A program made the translations under genes and the position numbers. DNA of 64,000 nucleotides, from positions 1 through 64,000 of the forward strand of contig DAORZT010000006.1 in the NCBI GenBank assembly GCA_035359995.1, read 5' to 3'. Within the stretch, counting starts at the first letter, position 1. Each line of letters starts with the position of its first letter. Under the pieces are notes generated by a model. That model was given only the letters and a program-made list of their open reading frames with translations, ran no database searches and was not told where the DNA came from. Source of the stretch: JAKPCT01 sp029553165 (GTDB taxonomy: Bacteria > Bacillota > UBA4882 > UBA8346). This document shows, in pieces, positions 53,183 to 61,277 of the stretch.

Positions 53183-53554
53183 ATGGCCCGTATCGCTGGT
53201 GTTGATTTACCGCGAGAAAAAAGAGTAGAAATTGCTCTGACATATATTTATGGCTTAGGGCGTACTACATCAAACGAGGTATTAGCTAAAACCGGAATTA
53301 ATCCGGATACCCGTGTGAGAGATTTAACCGAAGAAGAGATTAATAAATTACGTGAAGTAATTGACCGTGATTATAAAGTTGAGGGAGATCTTCGCCGTGA
53401 AGAATCACTTAACATTAAGCGGTTGATTGAAATTGGCAGTTATCGTGGCCTCCGTCACCGTCGTGGTTTACCGGTCAGAGGACAACGGACTAAAACAAAT
53501 GCCCGTACCCGCAAAGGACCAAAGAAAACCGTAGGTGCGAAAAGGAAGAAATAA
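53183..53554 (+). CDS. rpsM: 30S ribosomal protein S13
   Basis: 123 residues: ARIAGVDLPREKRVEIALTYIYGLG, then SYRGLRHRRGLPVRGQRTKTNARTRKGP. It contacts the P-site tRNA and forms intersubunit bridge B1. AAGGAGG precedes ATG 53183. Confidence 0.97.
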   Translation: MARIAGVDLPREKRVEIALTYIYGLGRTTSNEVLAKTGINPDTRVRDLTEEEINKLREVIDRDYKVEGDLRREESLNIKRLIEIGSYRGLRHRRGLPVRGQRTKTNARTRKGPKKTVGAKRKK

Positions 53555-53573
53555 GAAGGAGGTTTATTAAGAT

Positions 53574-53975
53574 ATGTCGAAAGTTGCTGCAAAACGTGGT
53601 GCTCGTACCCGTAAAAAAGAACGTAAACATATTGATAGTGGTGTAGCTCACATCCACTCAACATTTAACAATACAATTGTAACCATCTCTGATCCGAATG
53701 GAAATGTTATTTCCTGGGCCAGTGCCGGACATATGGGTTTTAAAGGTTCACGTAAAAATACTCCATATGCTGCGGGTATGGCTGCTGAAGAAGCTGCAAG
53801 GTTGGCAATGGAACATGGAATGAAAAATGTTGAAGTTTTAGTAAAAGGACCTGGCGCAGGTCGTGAAGCTGCAATTCGTTCATTACAGGCTGCTGGCTTG
53901 TTTGTTAATATGATTAAGGATGTTACCCCAATTCCGCATAATGGGTGCCGTCCGCCAAAACGTCGTCGAGTTTAA
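53574..53975 (+). CDS. rpsK: 30S ribosomal protein S11
   Basis: 133 residues. Basic N-terminus, then GVAHIHSTFNNTIVTISDPNGNVISWASAG and the C-terminal DVTPIPHNGCRPPKRRRV. It lies on the 30S platform. Confidence 0.98.
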   Translation: MSKVAAKRGARTRKKERKHIDSGVAHIHSTFNNTIVTISDPNGNVISWASAGHMGFKGSRKNTPYAAGMAAEEAARLAMEHGMKNVEVLVKGPGAGREAAIRSLQAAGLFVNMIKDVTPIPHNGCRPPKRRRV

Positions 53976-53994
53976 ATAGGAGGTGTTAGGTGCT

Positions 53995-54621
53995 TTGGCA
54001 CGATATACAGGAGCTGTTTGTAAATTATGCCGTCGTGAAGGCGAAAAGCTTTATTTAAAAGGTGAGCGTTGTTACACTGGAAAATGCAGTATTGGAAGAA
54101 GAGCATATGCTCCAGGACAACATGGTCAAGCCCGTAAGAAACTTTCCGAGTACGGAATTCAGTTACGGGAAAAACAAAAATTACGTCGAATTTATGGTGT
54201 GCTTGAGCGGCAGTTTGAAGGATATTTCTTAATTGCAGAACGTAAAAAGGGCATTACCGGTGAGAATTTGTTACAAGTTTTAGAAAGTCGTTTAGATAAT
54301 ATTATTTATCGGATTGGCTTAGGAGTTTCCAGAAAAGAAGCTCGTCAATTAGTAAGACATGGTCATTTCACCGTCAATGGTAGGAAGGTTAATATCCCGT
54401 CATACTTGGTAAAACCAGGGGATGTTGTTGCTGTAAAAGAGAGTAGCTTATCTTCAGATAAGATCAAGCAAAATCTGGAGTTTGCAGCAGGGCATAATAT
54501 TCCTGAATGGATCGAATATGATCCAAATAACCATGTTGCTAAAATTAAAGCTTTACCAAGACGTGAACAATTAGATATTCCAGTACAAGAACACTTAATT
54601 GTTGAATTGTACTCACGTTAA
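53995..54621 (+). CDS. rpsD: 30S ribosomal protein S4, zinc type
   Basis: 208 residues from TTG 53995 (ARYTGAVCKLCRREG), nine bases after GGAGGTG; GTG 53983 would overlap that site. Four cysteines (CKLC, and C...C in RCYTGKCS) give the zinc-binding C+ form. The S4 RNA-binding domain SRLDNIIYRIGLGVSRKEARQLVRHGHF is intact. It also represses its own operon in many bacteria. Confidence 0.96.
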   Translation: MARYTGAVCKLCRREGEKLYLKGERCYTGKCSIGRRAYAPGQHGQARKKLSEYGIQLREKQKLRRIYGVLERQFEGYFLIAERKKGITGENLLQVLESRLDNIIYRIGLGVSRKEARQLVRHGHFTVNGRKVNIPSYLVKPGDVVAVKESSLSSDKIKQNLEFAAGHNIPEWIEYDPNNHVAKIKALPRREQLDIPVQEHLIVELYSR

Positions 54622-54675
54622 GAAATTTAGATTAAGAGATTATAGGTTCGCAAATGCGAGAAGGAGGGTTATGGT

Positions 54676-55623
54676 TTGATCGAGATCGAAAAGCCCAAAA
54701 TTACCCTAGGTGAAACGAATGATCCTGAACGCTATGGCGTTTTCGTCATTGAGCCATTGGAAAGGGGATATGGAACAACACTGGGCAACTCGCTCCGTCG
54801 GATCCTCCTCTCATCCTTACCGGGATATGCAGTTACATCTGTCAAGATTAACGGTGTACTCCATGAGTTTTCTACGATTCCGGGGGTTGTTGAGGATACA
54901 ACTGATATAATCCTAAACTTAAAAAAGTTATTGGTTAATGTTCATGGTGATTGTCCAAAAAAGGTTCATCTGAATATTAAGGGTTCCAAGCGGGTCACAG
55001 CTTCTGATATAATTGCAAGTAGTGAGGTTGAGATTTTAAATCCTGATCTCTATATTGCTACGGTATCTGAAGGAGGATCGTTGGAAGCTGAGATAACCCT
55101 TGATCGGGGAAGAGGATATCTTTCAGCAGAGCGCAATAAAAACCAGGAAAATATTATTGGTGTTATTGCAATGGATGCTCAATTTTCGCCAGTCCAAAAA
55201 GTAAACTATGTTGTTGAACATACTCGTGTCGGTCAAATTACCGATTATGATAAACTTAATTTAGAAGTATGGACTGATGGAAGTATCAGCCCTGTGGAAG
55301 CGGTCTCTTTGGCAGCGAAGATTATGTCAGAACACTTAAATTTATTTGTAAATTTAAGTCAAACTGCTGGCAAAACCGAGATTATGGTTGAAAAAGAAGA
55401 AGAGTCTAAGGACAAAATCCTGGAAATGACTATCGAGGAATTGGATTTATCAGTCCGTTCTTATAACTGTTTGAAACGGGCGGGTATTAATACTGTTGAA
55501 GAATTAACTCGTAAGACGGAAGAAGATATGATGAAGGTTCGCAACCTGGGACGCAAGTCACTGGAAGAGGTCGAACAAAAAATGCATAGCCTTGGGCTTA
55601 GTTTACGTAAATCGGAAGAATAG
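54676..55623 (+). CDS. rpoA: DNA-directed RNA polymerase subunit alpha
   Basis: 315 residues from TTG 54676 behind AAGGAGG. N-terminal assembly domain with GYGTTLGNSLRRILLSSLPG; C-terminal domain with ELDLSVRSYNCLKRAGINTVEEL that binds UP elements and activators. Between rpsD and rplQ, as usual for the alpha operon. Confidence 0.98.
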   Translation: MIEIEKPKITLGETNDPERYGVFVIEPLERGYGTTLGNSLRRILLSSLPGYAVTSVKINGVLHEFSTIPGVVEDTTDIILNLKKLLVNVHGDCPKKVHLNIKGSKRVTASDIIASSEVEILNPDLYIATVSEGGSLEAEITLDRGRGYLSAERNKNQENIIGVIAMDAQFSPVQKVNYVVEHTRVGQITDYDKLNLEVWTDGSISPVEAVSLAAKIMSEHLNLFVNLSQTAGKTEIMVEKEEESKDKILEMTIEELDLSVRSYNCLKRAGINTVEELTRKTEEDMMKVRNLGRKSLEEVEQKMHSLGLSLRKSEE

Positions 55624-55657
55624 GCTCAAATGGGCTTAACTTGTAAGGAGGATAAAA

Positions 55658-55996
55658 ATGCTGAAGCGTAAATTAGGGCGTCAGTCTGCTCACCGTAAAG
55701 CATTATTTCGCAATTTAGTTACTGCTTTATTTAAATATGGCAAGATTGAAACAACTGAGATTAAGGCGAAAGAAGCGCGCTCTTTGGCTGAAAAGCTAAT
55801 TACATTAGCAAAAAAAGGTGACCTTCATTCCCGACGTCTGGCTGCTGAAGTGATTACTGAGCCAGCAGTGTTACAAAAATTATTTGATGAAGTGGCACCA
55901 CGTTATCAAGAGCGAAATGGCGGGTATACAAGAATTCTTAAACTTGGGCCAAGACGCGGAGATGCAGCACCATTGGTAATTTTGGAGCTTATTTAA
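55658..55996 (+). CDS. rplQ: 50S ribosomal protein L17
   Basis: 112 residues: KLGRQSAHRKALFRNLVTALFKYGKIETTEIKAKE and NGGYTRILKLGPRRGDAAPLVILEL. Last ribosomal protein of the supercluster; ends four bases before ecfA1. Confidence 0.97.
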   Translation: MLKRKLGRQSAHRKALFRNLVTALFKYGKIETTEIKAKEARSLAEKLITLAKKGDLHSRRLAAEVITEPAVLQKLFDEVAPRYQERNGGYTRILKLGPRRGDAAPLVILELI

Positions 55997-56000
55997 GAAG

Positions 56001-56771
56001 ATGAAGGTTTTAGAATTTAAAGGGGTCAGCTTTGGTTATTCAGGGCGGACCCCAATCATTTTTGATCTCAATTGGACGATCCATAAAGGTGACCGATTGT
56101 TGATTTTAGGACCGAATGGTAGTGGTAAAAGTACCTTAGCATTGTTACTCGCAGGAATAATCAAACCAACTACCGGAGAAATAGTGGACCCGGGTAATCT
56201 ATTAGTAAATTCTAAAGTGGGTATTGTTTTTCAAAATAGTAGGGTTCAGATGATCGGATCAACAGTTGAAGAGGACTTAGCCTTAAGTCTTTCGTTTCAT
56301 AACACACCTTCAGTCCAAATCCGAAATAAAGTTGAATATTATCTAAAAGTATTTGACCTTGAGACAAAACGTGACTGCAATGTTAAGCAGTTATCAAGCA
56401 GTGAATTAAAACGCTTGGCCTTTGCTTCCGCATTAATAACCACACCTGATTTACTCATTATCGATGAACCTTTAGCAATGTTGGACCAACATGCTAAAAG
56501 ACTGATCTTAGATTTTCTCGCCAATTCGATTCACACCCCAATGACTGTAATCTGGTTTGACCATGATATTCGAAAAGTTAGATATACTGACCGATGGCTA
56601 TTACTTAATAATGGTAAATTAGAGAGTGTTTCATTACCGGATTTAAATTCCCGTGAACTCCTGTTAGCAAATGATTTAGAACCGTCTCCACTTCAAAATT
56701 TAGAATGGAAGGTACCTGATCTGATAAGTAATGCAATTTATGGTCCGGAGGAGATCATTATAAAGAAATGA
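56001..56771 (+). CDS. ecfA1: ECF transporter ATPase, subunit 1, with altered signature motif
   Basis: 256 residues. One of the two ATPases of the energy-coupling factor module for vitamin and metal import. Walker A GPNGSGKST (38-46), Q-loop VFQNSRVQM, Walker B LLIIDEP and switch histidine in FDHD are present. The ABC signature reads QLSSSELKR (about 130) instead of LSGGQ-R. Its ATP site pairing with EcfA2 is probably asymmetric. Gene order rplQ-ecfA1-ecfA2-ecfT-truA is standard in Firmicutes. Confidence 0.9.
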   Translation: MKVLEFKGVSFGYSGRTPIIFDLNWTIHKGDRLLILGPNGSGKSTLALLLAGIIKPTTGEIVDPGNLLVNSKVGIVFQNSRVQMIGSTVEEDLALSLSFHNTPSVQIRNKVEYYLKVFDLETKRDCNVKQLSSSELKRLAFASALITTPDLLIIDEPLAMLDQHAKRLILDFLANSIHTPMTVIWFDHDIRKVRYTDRWLLLNNGKLESVSLPDLNSRELLLANDLEPSPLQNLEWKVPDLISNAIYGPEEIIIKK

Positions 56772-57526
56772 TCAAAGTAAAATCTTTAAATTATAGTTAT
56801 GGAAATGTTAATATCTTAAATGACATTTCTTTCACAATTAATGAATCTGAAGTTGTAGGTGTTATTGGGCCGGGTGGTTCCGGGAAAAGTACCTTGTTAA
56901 GGTGTTTGGCGAATCTGTTAAAACCGGAATCAGGCAGTGTACAAAATGAATTTATCCTAAATAATAGTTTTTGTGATAAAATAAGTTTAGTTATTCAAGA
57001 ACCAGAACAACAATTTTTCTTGGATAATGTTTACGATGAAGTTGGATTTGCTTTAAAGGGTTTGGTCTCTGATGAGGAACTTGAAAAAAAAGTGCTTGAG
57101 AGCCTTCGTTTTGTTGGTTTTGAAGGAGAAATTAACCAATCGCCGTTCCGATTAAGTGGCGGTCAGCAACGAAGGGTTGCCTTAGCAAGTATTTTGGTGA
57201 TGAATCCGGGGATTTTATTATTGGATGAACCAACAGTTGGGCTTGATGCATCCGGTCTGATGATCTTAAGAAGACTGGCTAAACATTATAAACAGCAAGG
57301 CGGTATAATGATAATTGCCAGTTATGATCTTGATTTTCTCTATTCGGTAGTTGATCGTTTTTTACTGTTTTCAGATGGAAAGTTAATCGCCGATTTTAAG
57401 ACAGAAGAGTTTAACCGATATCAAAATATCTTAATGGAAATGGGGCTGGAAATCCCAGAATTAGTTAAAATCACTGCTCGTGATATCCCTCAATCCATTT
57501 TATTAAAAATCAGAGATATTGAATAA
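56768..57526 (+). CDS. ecfA2: ECF transporter ATPase, subunit 2
   Basis: 252 residues with Walker A GPGGSGKST, a Q-loop in IQEPEQQF (the family's Q-E-P-E-Q-Q stretch), a canonical signature RLSGGQQRR (about 128) and Walker B LLLDEP. The switch position reads ASYDLDF, so the usual histidine is replaced by tyrosine (compare SHDL), which may shift hydrolysis to the partner's site. Overlaps ecfA1 by four bases (ATGA). Confidence 0.93.
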   Translation: MIKVKSLNYSYGNVNILNDISFTINESEVVGVIGPGGSGKSTLLRCLANLLKPESGSVQNEFILNNSFCDKISLVIQEPEQQFFLDNVYDEVGFALKGLVSDEELEKKVLESLRFVGFEGEINQSPFRLSGGQQRRVALASILVMNPGILLLDEPTVGLDASGLMILRRLAKHYKQQGGIMIIASYDLDFLYSVVDRFLLFSDGKLIADFKTEEFNRYQNILMEMGLEIPELVKITARDIPQSILLKIRDIE

Positions 57527-57527
57527 C

Positions 57528-58268
57528 ATGAATCAATCCAGAAGAGTGAAGCAGTCAATTTGGCAGAAGCTCGATCCGCGAAGTAAGCTTCTTTTATTAC
57601 TAACAATAATAATGCTGGTTATTAAAACTGATAGTTGGGTATTGGTGCTACTTTCTTTGCTATTGTTTCTGCTAATCCATACTTCACATTTAGCAGTCGG
57701 ATTTTTTGCAAAAGTATTCTTAAAGTTTAGATGGCTAATCTTGATTATTTTTATGGTAAATTGTTGTTTTAATATTGCACTAATTGATTTAACAACTAAA
57801 ATTGGTAAGGCCGGTATGGTTGCTTATAAAGTTTATTTATTGTTGCTAGTAGCCTATTGGTTCAATTTTGTCACCACGCCATTTGAACTAATTAACGGTA
57901 TTGAGCATCTTCTGAAACCGCTGTCAAAATTGAAGTTACCAGTATTTGATCTGACGATGCATCTCACTTTAGTGGTTAAGTTTATACCGGAAATAATTGA
58001 GATAGCTGATAATATTATCATGGCGCAACGCATTCGCGGGGTAAATCCACATAATAATTGGCGACGGAGTATGAATTGGATTAAAAGTACAATAATCCCC
58101 GTTTTTATTGTAGGAATGCGAAAAACATCGCAGACGGCGATGGTGCTTGAAGCTCGCGGTTACCGACCGGGAGTCCCTAGGACGACAATTAAGGTCTTGA
58201 AGTTTACCAAGATGGATTATGCAATTGTTTTTGTTTCATTGCTAAGTCTGTTAGTTATTTTATGTTGA
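57528..58268 (+). CDS. ecfT: ECF transporter transmembrane subunit
   Basis: 246 residues, about five membrane helices. The two cytoplasmic Ala-Arg-Gly-type coupling motifs are visible (AQRIRGVN and LEARGYRPG). It links the ATPases to interchangeable S components encoded elsewhere. ATG 57528 is just after the ecfA2 stop; TTG 57519 would overlap it. Confidence 0.94.
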   Translation: MNQSRRVKQSIWQKLDPRSKLLLLLTIIMLVIKTDSWVLVLLSLLLFLLIHTSHLAVGFFAKVFLKFRWLILIIFMVNCCFNIALIDLTTKIGKAGMVAYKVYLLLLVAYWFNFVTTPFELINGIEHLLKPLSKLKLPVFDLTMHLTLVVKFIPEIIEIADNIIMAQRIRGVNPHNNWRRSMNWIKSTIIPVFIVGMRKTSQTAMVLEARGYRPGVPRTTIKVLKFTKMDYAIVFVSLLSLLVILC

Positions 58269-58280
58269 GGACTATATGGT

Positions 58281-59024
58281 ATGAATAAACGCAATATTAA
58301 GCTGGTGCTTGCTTATGAAGGGACAAACTATGCTGGATTTCAGCGGCAACGAGACGGGATTGAAACCATCCAGGGGACGCTGGAAGCAGCAATCCAAAAA
58401 ATAACGGGGCAAAGCATTAACCTGATTGGAGCTGGCCGTACTGACTCCGGAGTTCATGCCAATGGACAAGTTGTTAATTTTATCACCACTTCGACTATTG
58501 ATAATGAAAAATTACTCCAGGCACTAAATGCAGTTCTTCCAGCAGATATTCTGGTTAAAGCAGTCGATGACGTCCCGCTGGAGTTTCATGCCAGGTTTGC
58601 AGCAAAGACTAAAACTTATTCTTATCGAATTCATAATGAGCGACTGCGTCCGTTATTTAACCGCAATTTTGTGTATCATTACAAACATTTACTCGATCTT
58701 GATTTAATGGTTCAAGCGGCGCAGTTGCTGGTTGGTACCCATGATTTTAAAAGTTTTCAAGCGGTAGGTTCATCAGTAAAATCGACAGTTAGGACAATTT
58801 ATTTTTGTGAATTGACCAGGCAAGGTCCGGAGATAAAACTGTTGATTAATGCCAATGGTTTTCTCTATCATATGGTAAGAAATATAGTCGGTACATTGAT
58901 TTTGGTTGGTACCAAACGAATTAATTTGAATGAGGTTGAACAGATATTAGCTGCGAAAGACCGTAGTTTAGCTGGCGCAACAGCTCCAGCCTGCGGATTA
59001 TGTTTAGAAGAGGTAAAGTATTAG
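58281..59024 (+). CDS. truA: tRNA pseudouridine(38-40) synthase
   Basis: 247 residues. Catalytic Asp in AGRTDSGVHANGQV, YEGTNYAGFQRQ at the start, and the C-terminal NGFLYHMVRNIVGTLILVG. It modifies the anticodon arm of many tRNAs. Start at ATG 58281, 12 bases after ecfT. The rplM-rpsI pair usual after truA is not present. Confidence 0.96.
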   Translation: MNKRNIKLVLAYEGTNYAGFQRQRDGIETIQGTLEAAIQKITGQSINLIGAGRTDSGVHANGQVVNFITTSTIDNEKLLQALNAVLPADILVKAVDDVPLEFHARFAAKTKTYSYRIHNERLRPLFNRNFVYHYKHLLDLDLMVQAAQLLVGTHDFKSFQAVGSSVKSTVRTIYFCELTRQGPEIKLLINANGFLYHMVRNIVGTLILVGTKRINLNEVEQILAAKDRSLAGATAPACGLCLEEVKY

Positions 59025-59067
59025 TTAAGATTTGAGTAATTAGATAGAGGTTTACATAGGAGTAATT

Positions 59068-61251
59068 ATGCATAAGGTTGTTAGCAATGTATTTTTGATC
59101 CTTTGTTTGTTGGTAATGGTATCAGTATCATTGGCTGAACAGTCAGATATAGCGGTTAGTTTCGAAGTTCGGCCTATCGTGGTGATTGTTGCCGATAAAC
59201 TTGATAGTATGGAATTGTTTAATTCCCAATTGCCAGGGGTCAGACGTTTATTGTCAGAAAGCGCTTGTGGGTTGATGGTGATCCGTTCGGCCTCGGGTTA
59301 CACCAATTCCGGAAGTGGTTTTCTAACGTTAGGTTCAGGCGAACGAAGTGGAGCTCCTAACAGATTTAACGGCGCCTATAGTGTTAATCAAAAAATTGGG
59401 GCAAACAATGCCGCCGATTATTTAAAGTGGATTAACGGCAGTGATCTGGAGCTTGAAGATCATAATATTGTTATCCCTGAAATTGGAGCTGCAAAACTGT
59501 TAGCAGAGCAGAATCAACGCAAAGTAGTCCCGGGCCTGTTGGGAAGTTTATTTAATGCCAATGGCTGGGAGACTGTATTAATTGGGAATAGTGACAATTC
59601 TTATAATACCAACCGCCTTGGCGGGTGGTTACTGATGAATGGGAACGGTATTGTTTCGACCGGTAGTATTGGTAAATCAATCAATGAAATTAACACTCAA
59701 TTCCCTTATTTAATTCATTTTGATAATGAACAGTCGTTTGAGAAGATTAAACAATTTATTGCGTCCAGAAGATTGGTTGTAGTTGATTTTGGTGACTTTT
59801 TTCGGTTAAATGGTTTCCGGGAAGAGGTTTTACCAGCGCAATTTGGTTTATTGAAACAACAAGTCTGGAAGCGGTTTGACCAATTAATCAATGCTATTCT
59901 TGACACTTGGTCGCGGGATGAAATTGATTTGATTATTATCAGTCCCTCGCTTTCAAATGAGAGTTGGCGGGCCAAAAGATGGTTGACACCATTCATTATC
60001 CGTTCGCAAAATTATGATCCGGGAATCTTAAAATCGCGAACTACTAAGTGGGATGGTCTGGTTACCAATATTGATTTTCTTCCGACAATCAGTGATTTAG
60101 CAGGGATTAATTCAGATCTTAATTTTCCGGGAAGAAAAGTTGAACTAACTGTAGACCAAGTCGAAAATAAACTCAATTATTTAACAGCGCTTAATCAACG
60201 GTTGAACTCGGTCCTAAACATTCAACGGACGGTTATTGATGGTTATCTTGGTATAATCATATCATTCTGGGTTCTGTTTATTTTGGGATTAGTTTTAAGA
60301 AAAAACTCACTTGTTAATAAGTTGTTGTTGATTTTGCTTAGCGCGCCCTTAGCCTTAATTTGCCAGCCAATTTTGCCACAATTTATTTGGGGAATAGGGA
60401 GTTTTGTTTTACTTAGTGTATTAATTGCCGGAACAACTTATTTGTTGTTTAAAAAGGAAAAACGCCTTTTGATTTTGATGGGCTTAACCTGGCTCGTTTT
60501 GGTGATCGATCAAGTCAGTGGTTGGAGGCTGATCCGTTATTCAGCACTTGGCTATAGTCCGGCAGCAGGTTCGCGATTTTATGGGATTGGTAACGAATTT
60601 ATGGGGATATTTTTAGCAGTGTCTTTGATTTTAGCCCATCTATTAAATAAAGAGCGTAAATTATTTTGGATAACACCGGTGATCTTGATTAGTTCAACAC
60701 TAATCCTAGGTTCTCCAAATTGGGGGACCAACTTTGGCGGGATATTAGCCGCAGTGATTGGATTTTCATTCTATCTGATTAAATTGTATGAATGGAAGTT
60801 AAATTACCGTAAGGTTTTGTTAGGTCTATTGATTGGTGCAATCGTGATTTTGCTATTTGGTTGGTGGGATTTATCAAGACCGGTGGCTGAACAGACTCAT
60901 GTTGGAAGATTTTTTGGATTATTGGTTAAGGGAGAATTTGCTGATATTGGCTTAGTATTGACAAGGAAATTAGGGATGAATTTGCGTTTGTTTATGGTTA
61001 GTTCCTGGACGAAAATTGTTCTTTTGGCATTGGGGATAATAATTTTGCTCTACAAGTTTTTTAGAAAAAGAATGCCTCTTGAAGTAGATGATGTAATTTG
61101 GCAAGGGATTTTGGCTTCGGGGATCGCAGCAGCAGTATTCAATGATTCGGGCGTTGTAGCATTGGGGACATGTTTGGCGGTTGGATTTACTTTTAGGTTA
61201 TACCAATTAAATCTGAGCAATTATAGCCCCAATAATAAATCCTTGATCTAA
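59068..61251 (+). CDS. polytopic membrane protein with N-terminal alkaline-phosphatase-like domain
   Basis: 727 residues. A signal peptide (1-23) leads an extracytoplasmic domain of about 360 residues that resembles the alkaline phosphatase/phosphoglyceromutase superfamily core (RPIVVIVADKLDS, SGYTNSGSGFLTLGSGERSG, TNIDFLPTISDLAGI). The Asp and Thr/Ser positions suggest a metal site, but it looks partly degenerate. The C-terminal 330 residues hold about nine membrane helices, with the conserved-looking loop YSPAAGSRFYGIGNEFMGIF. Similar proteins occur in clostridia and actinobacteria without assigned function. A role in envelope polymer metabolism is only a guess. AGGAG precedes ATG 59068. 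The stop lies in a terminator stem. Confidence 0.65.
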   Translation: MHKVVSNVFLILCLLVMVSVSLAEQSDIAVSFEVRPIVVIVADKLDSMELFNSQLPGVRRLLSESACGLMVIRSASGYTNSGSGFLTLGSGERSGAPNRFNGAYSVNQKIGANNAADYLKWINGSDLELEDHNIVIPEIGAAKLLAEQNQRKVVPGLLGSLFNANGWETVLIGNSDNSYNTNRLGGWLLMNGNGIVSTGSIGKSINEINTQFPYLIHFDNEQSFEKIKQFIASRRLVVVDFGDFFRLNGFREEVLPAQFGLLKQQVWKRFDQLINAILDTWSRDEIDLIIISPSLSNESWRAKRWLTPFIIRSQNYDPGILKSRTTKWDGLVTNIDFLPTISDLAGINSDLNFPGRKVELTVDQVENKLNYLTALNQRLNSVLNIQRTVIDGYLGIIISFWVLFILGLVLRKNSLVNKLLLILLSAPLALICQPILPQFIWGIGSFVLLSVLIAGTTYLLFKKEKRLLILMGLTWLVLVIDQVSGWRLIRYSALGYSPAAGSRFYGIGNEFMGIFLAVSLILAHLLNKERKLFWITPVILISSTLILGSPNWGTNFGGILAAVIGFSFYLIKLYEWKLNYRKVLLGLLIGAIVILLFGWWDLSRPVAEQTHVGRFFGLLVKGEFADIGLVLTRKLGMNLRLFMVSSWTKIVLLALGIIILLYKFFRKRMPLEVDDVIWQGILASGIAAAVFNDSGVVALGTCLAVGFTFRLYQLNLSNYSPNNKSLI

Positions 61252-61270
61252 CTAAGATCAAGGATTTTTA
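61238..61270. terminator. intrinsic terminator between convergent genes
   Basis: Twelve-base perfect stem 61238-61249 with 61255-61266, loop AACTA, then TTTT on the plus strand. It includes the stop codon of the upstream gene. On the minus strand it may also end the GH57 transcript, though the trailing T run there is broken. Confidence 0.8.
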
Positions 61271-61277
61271 ATTGAAG

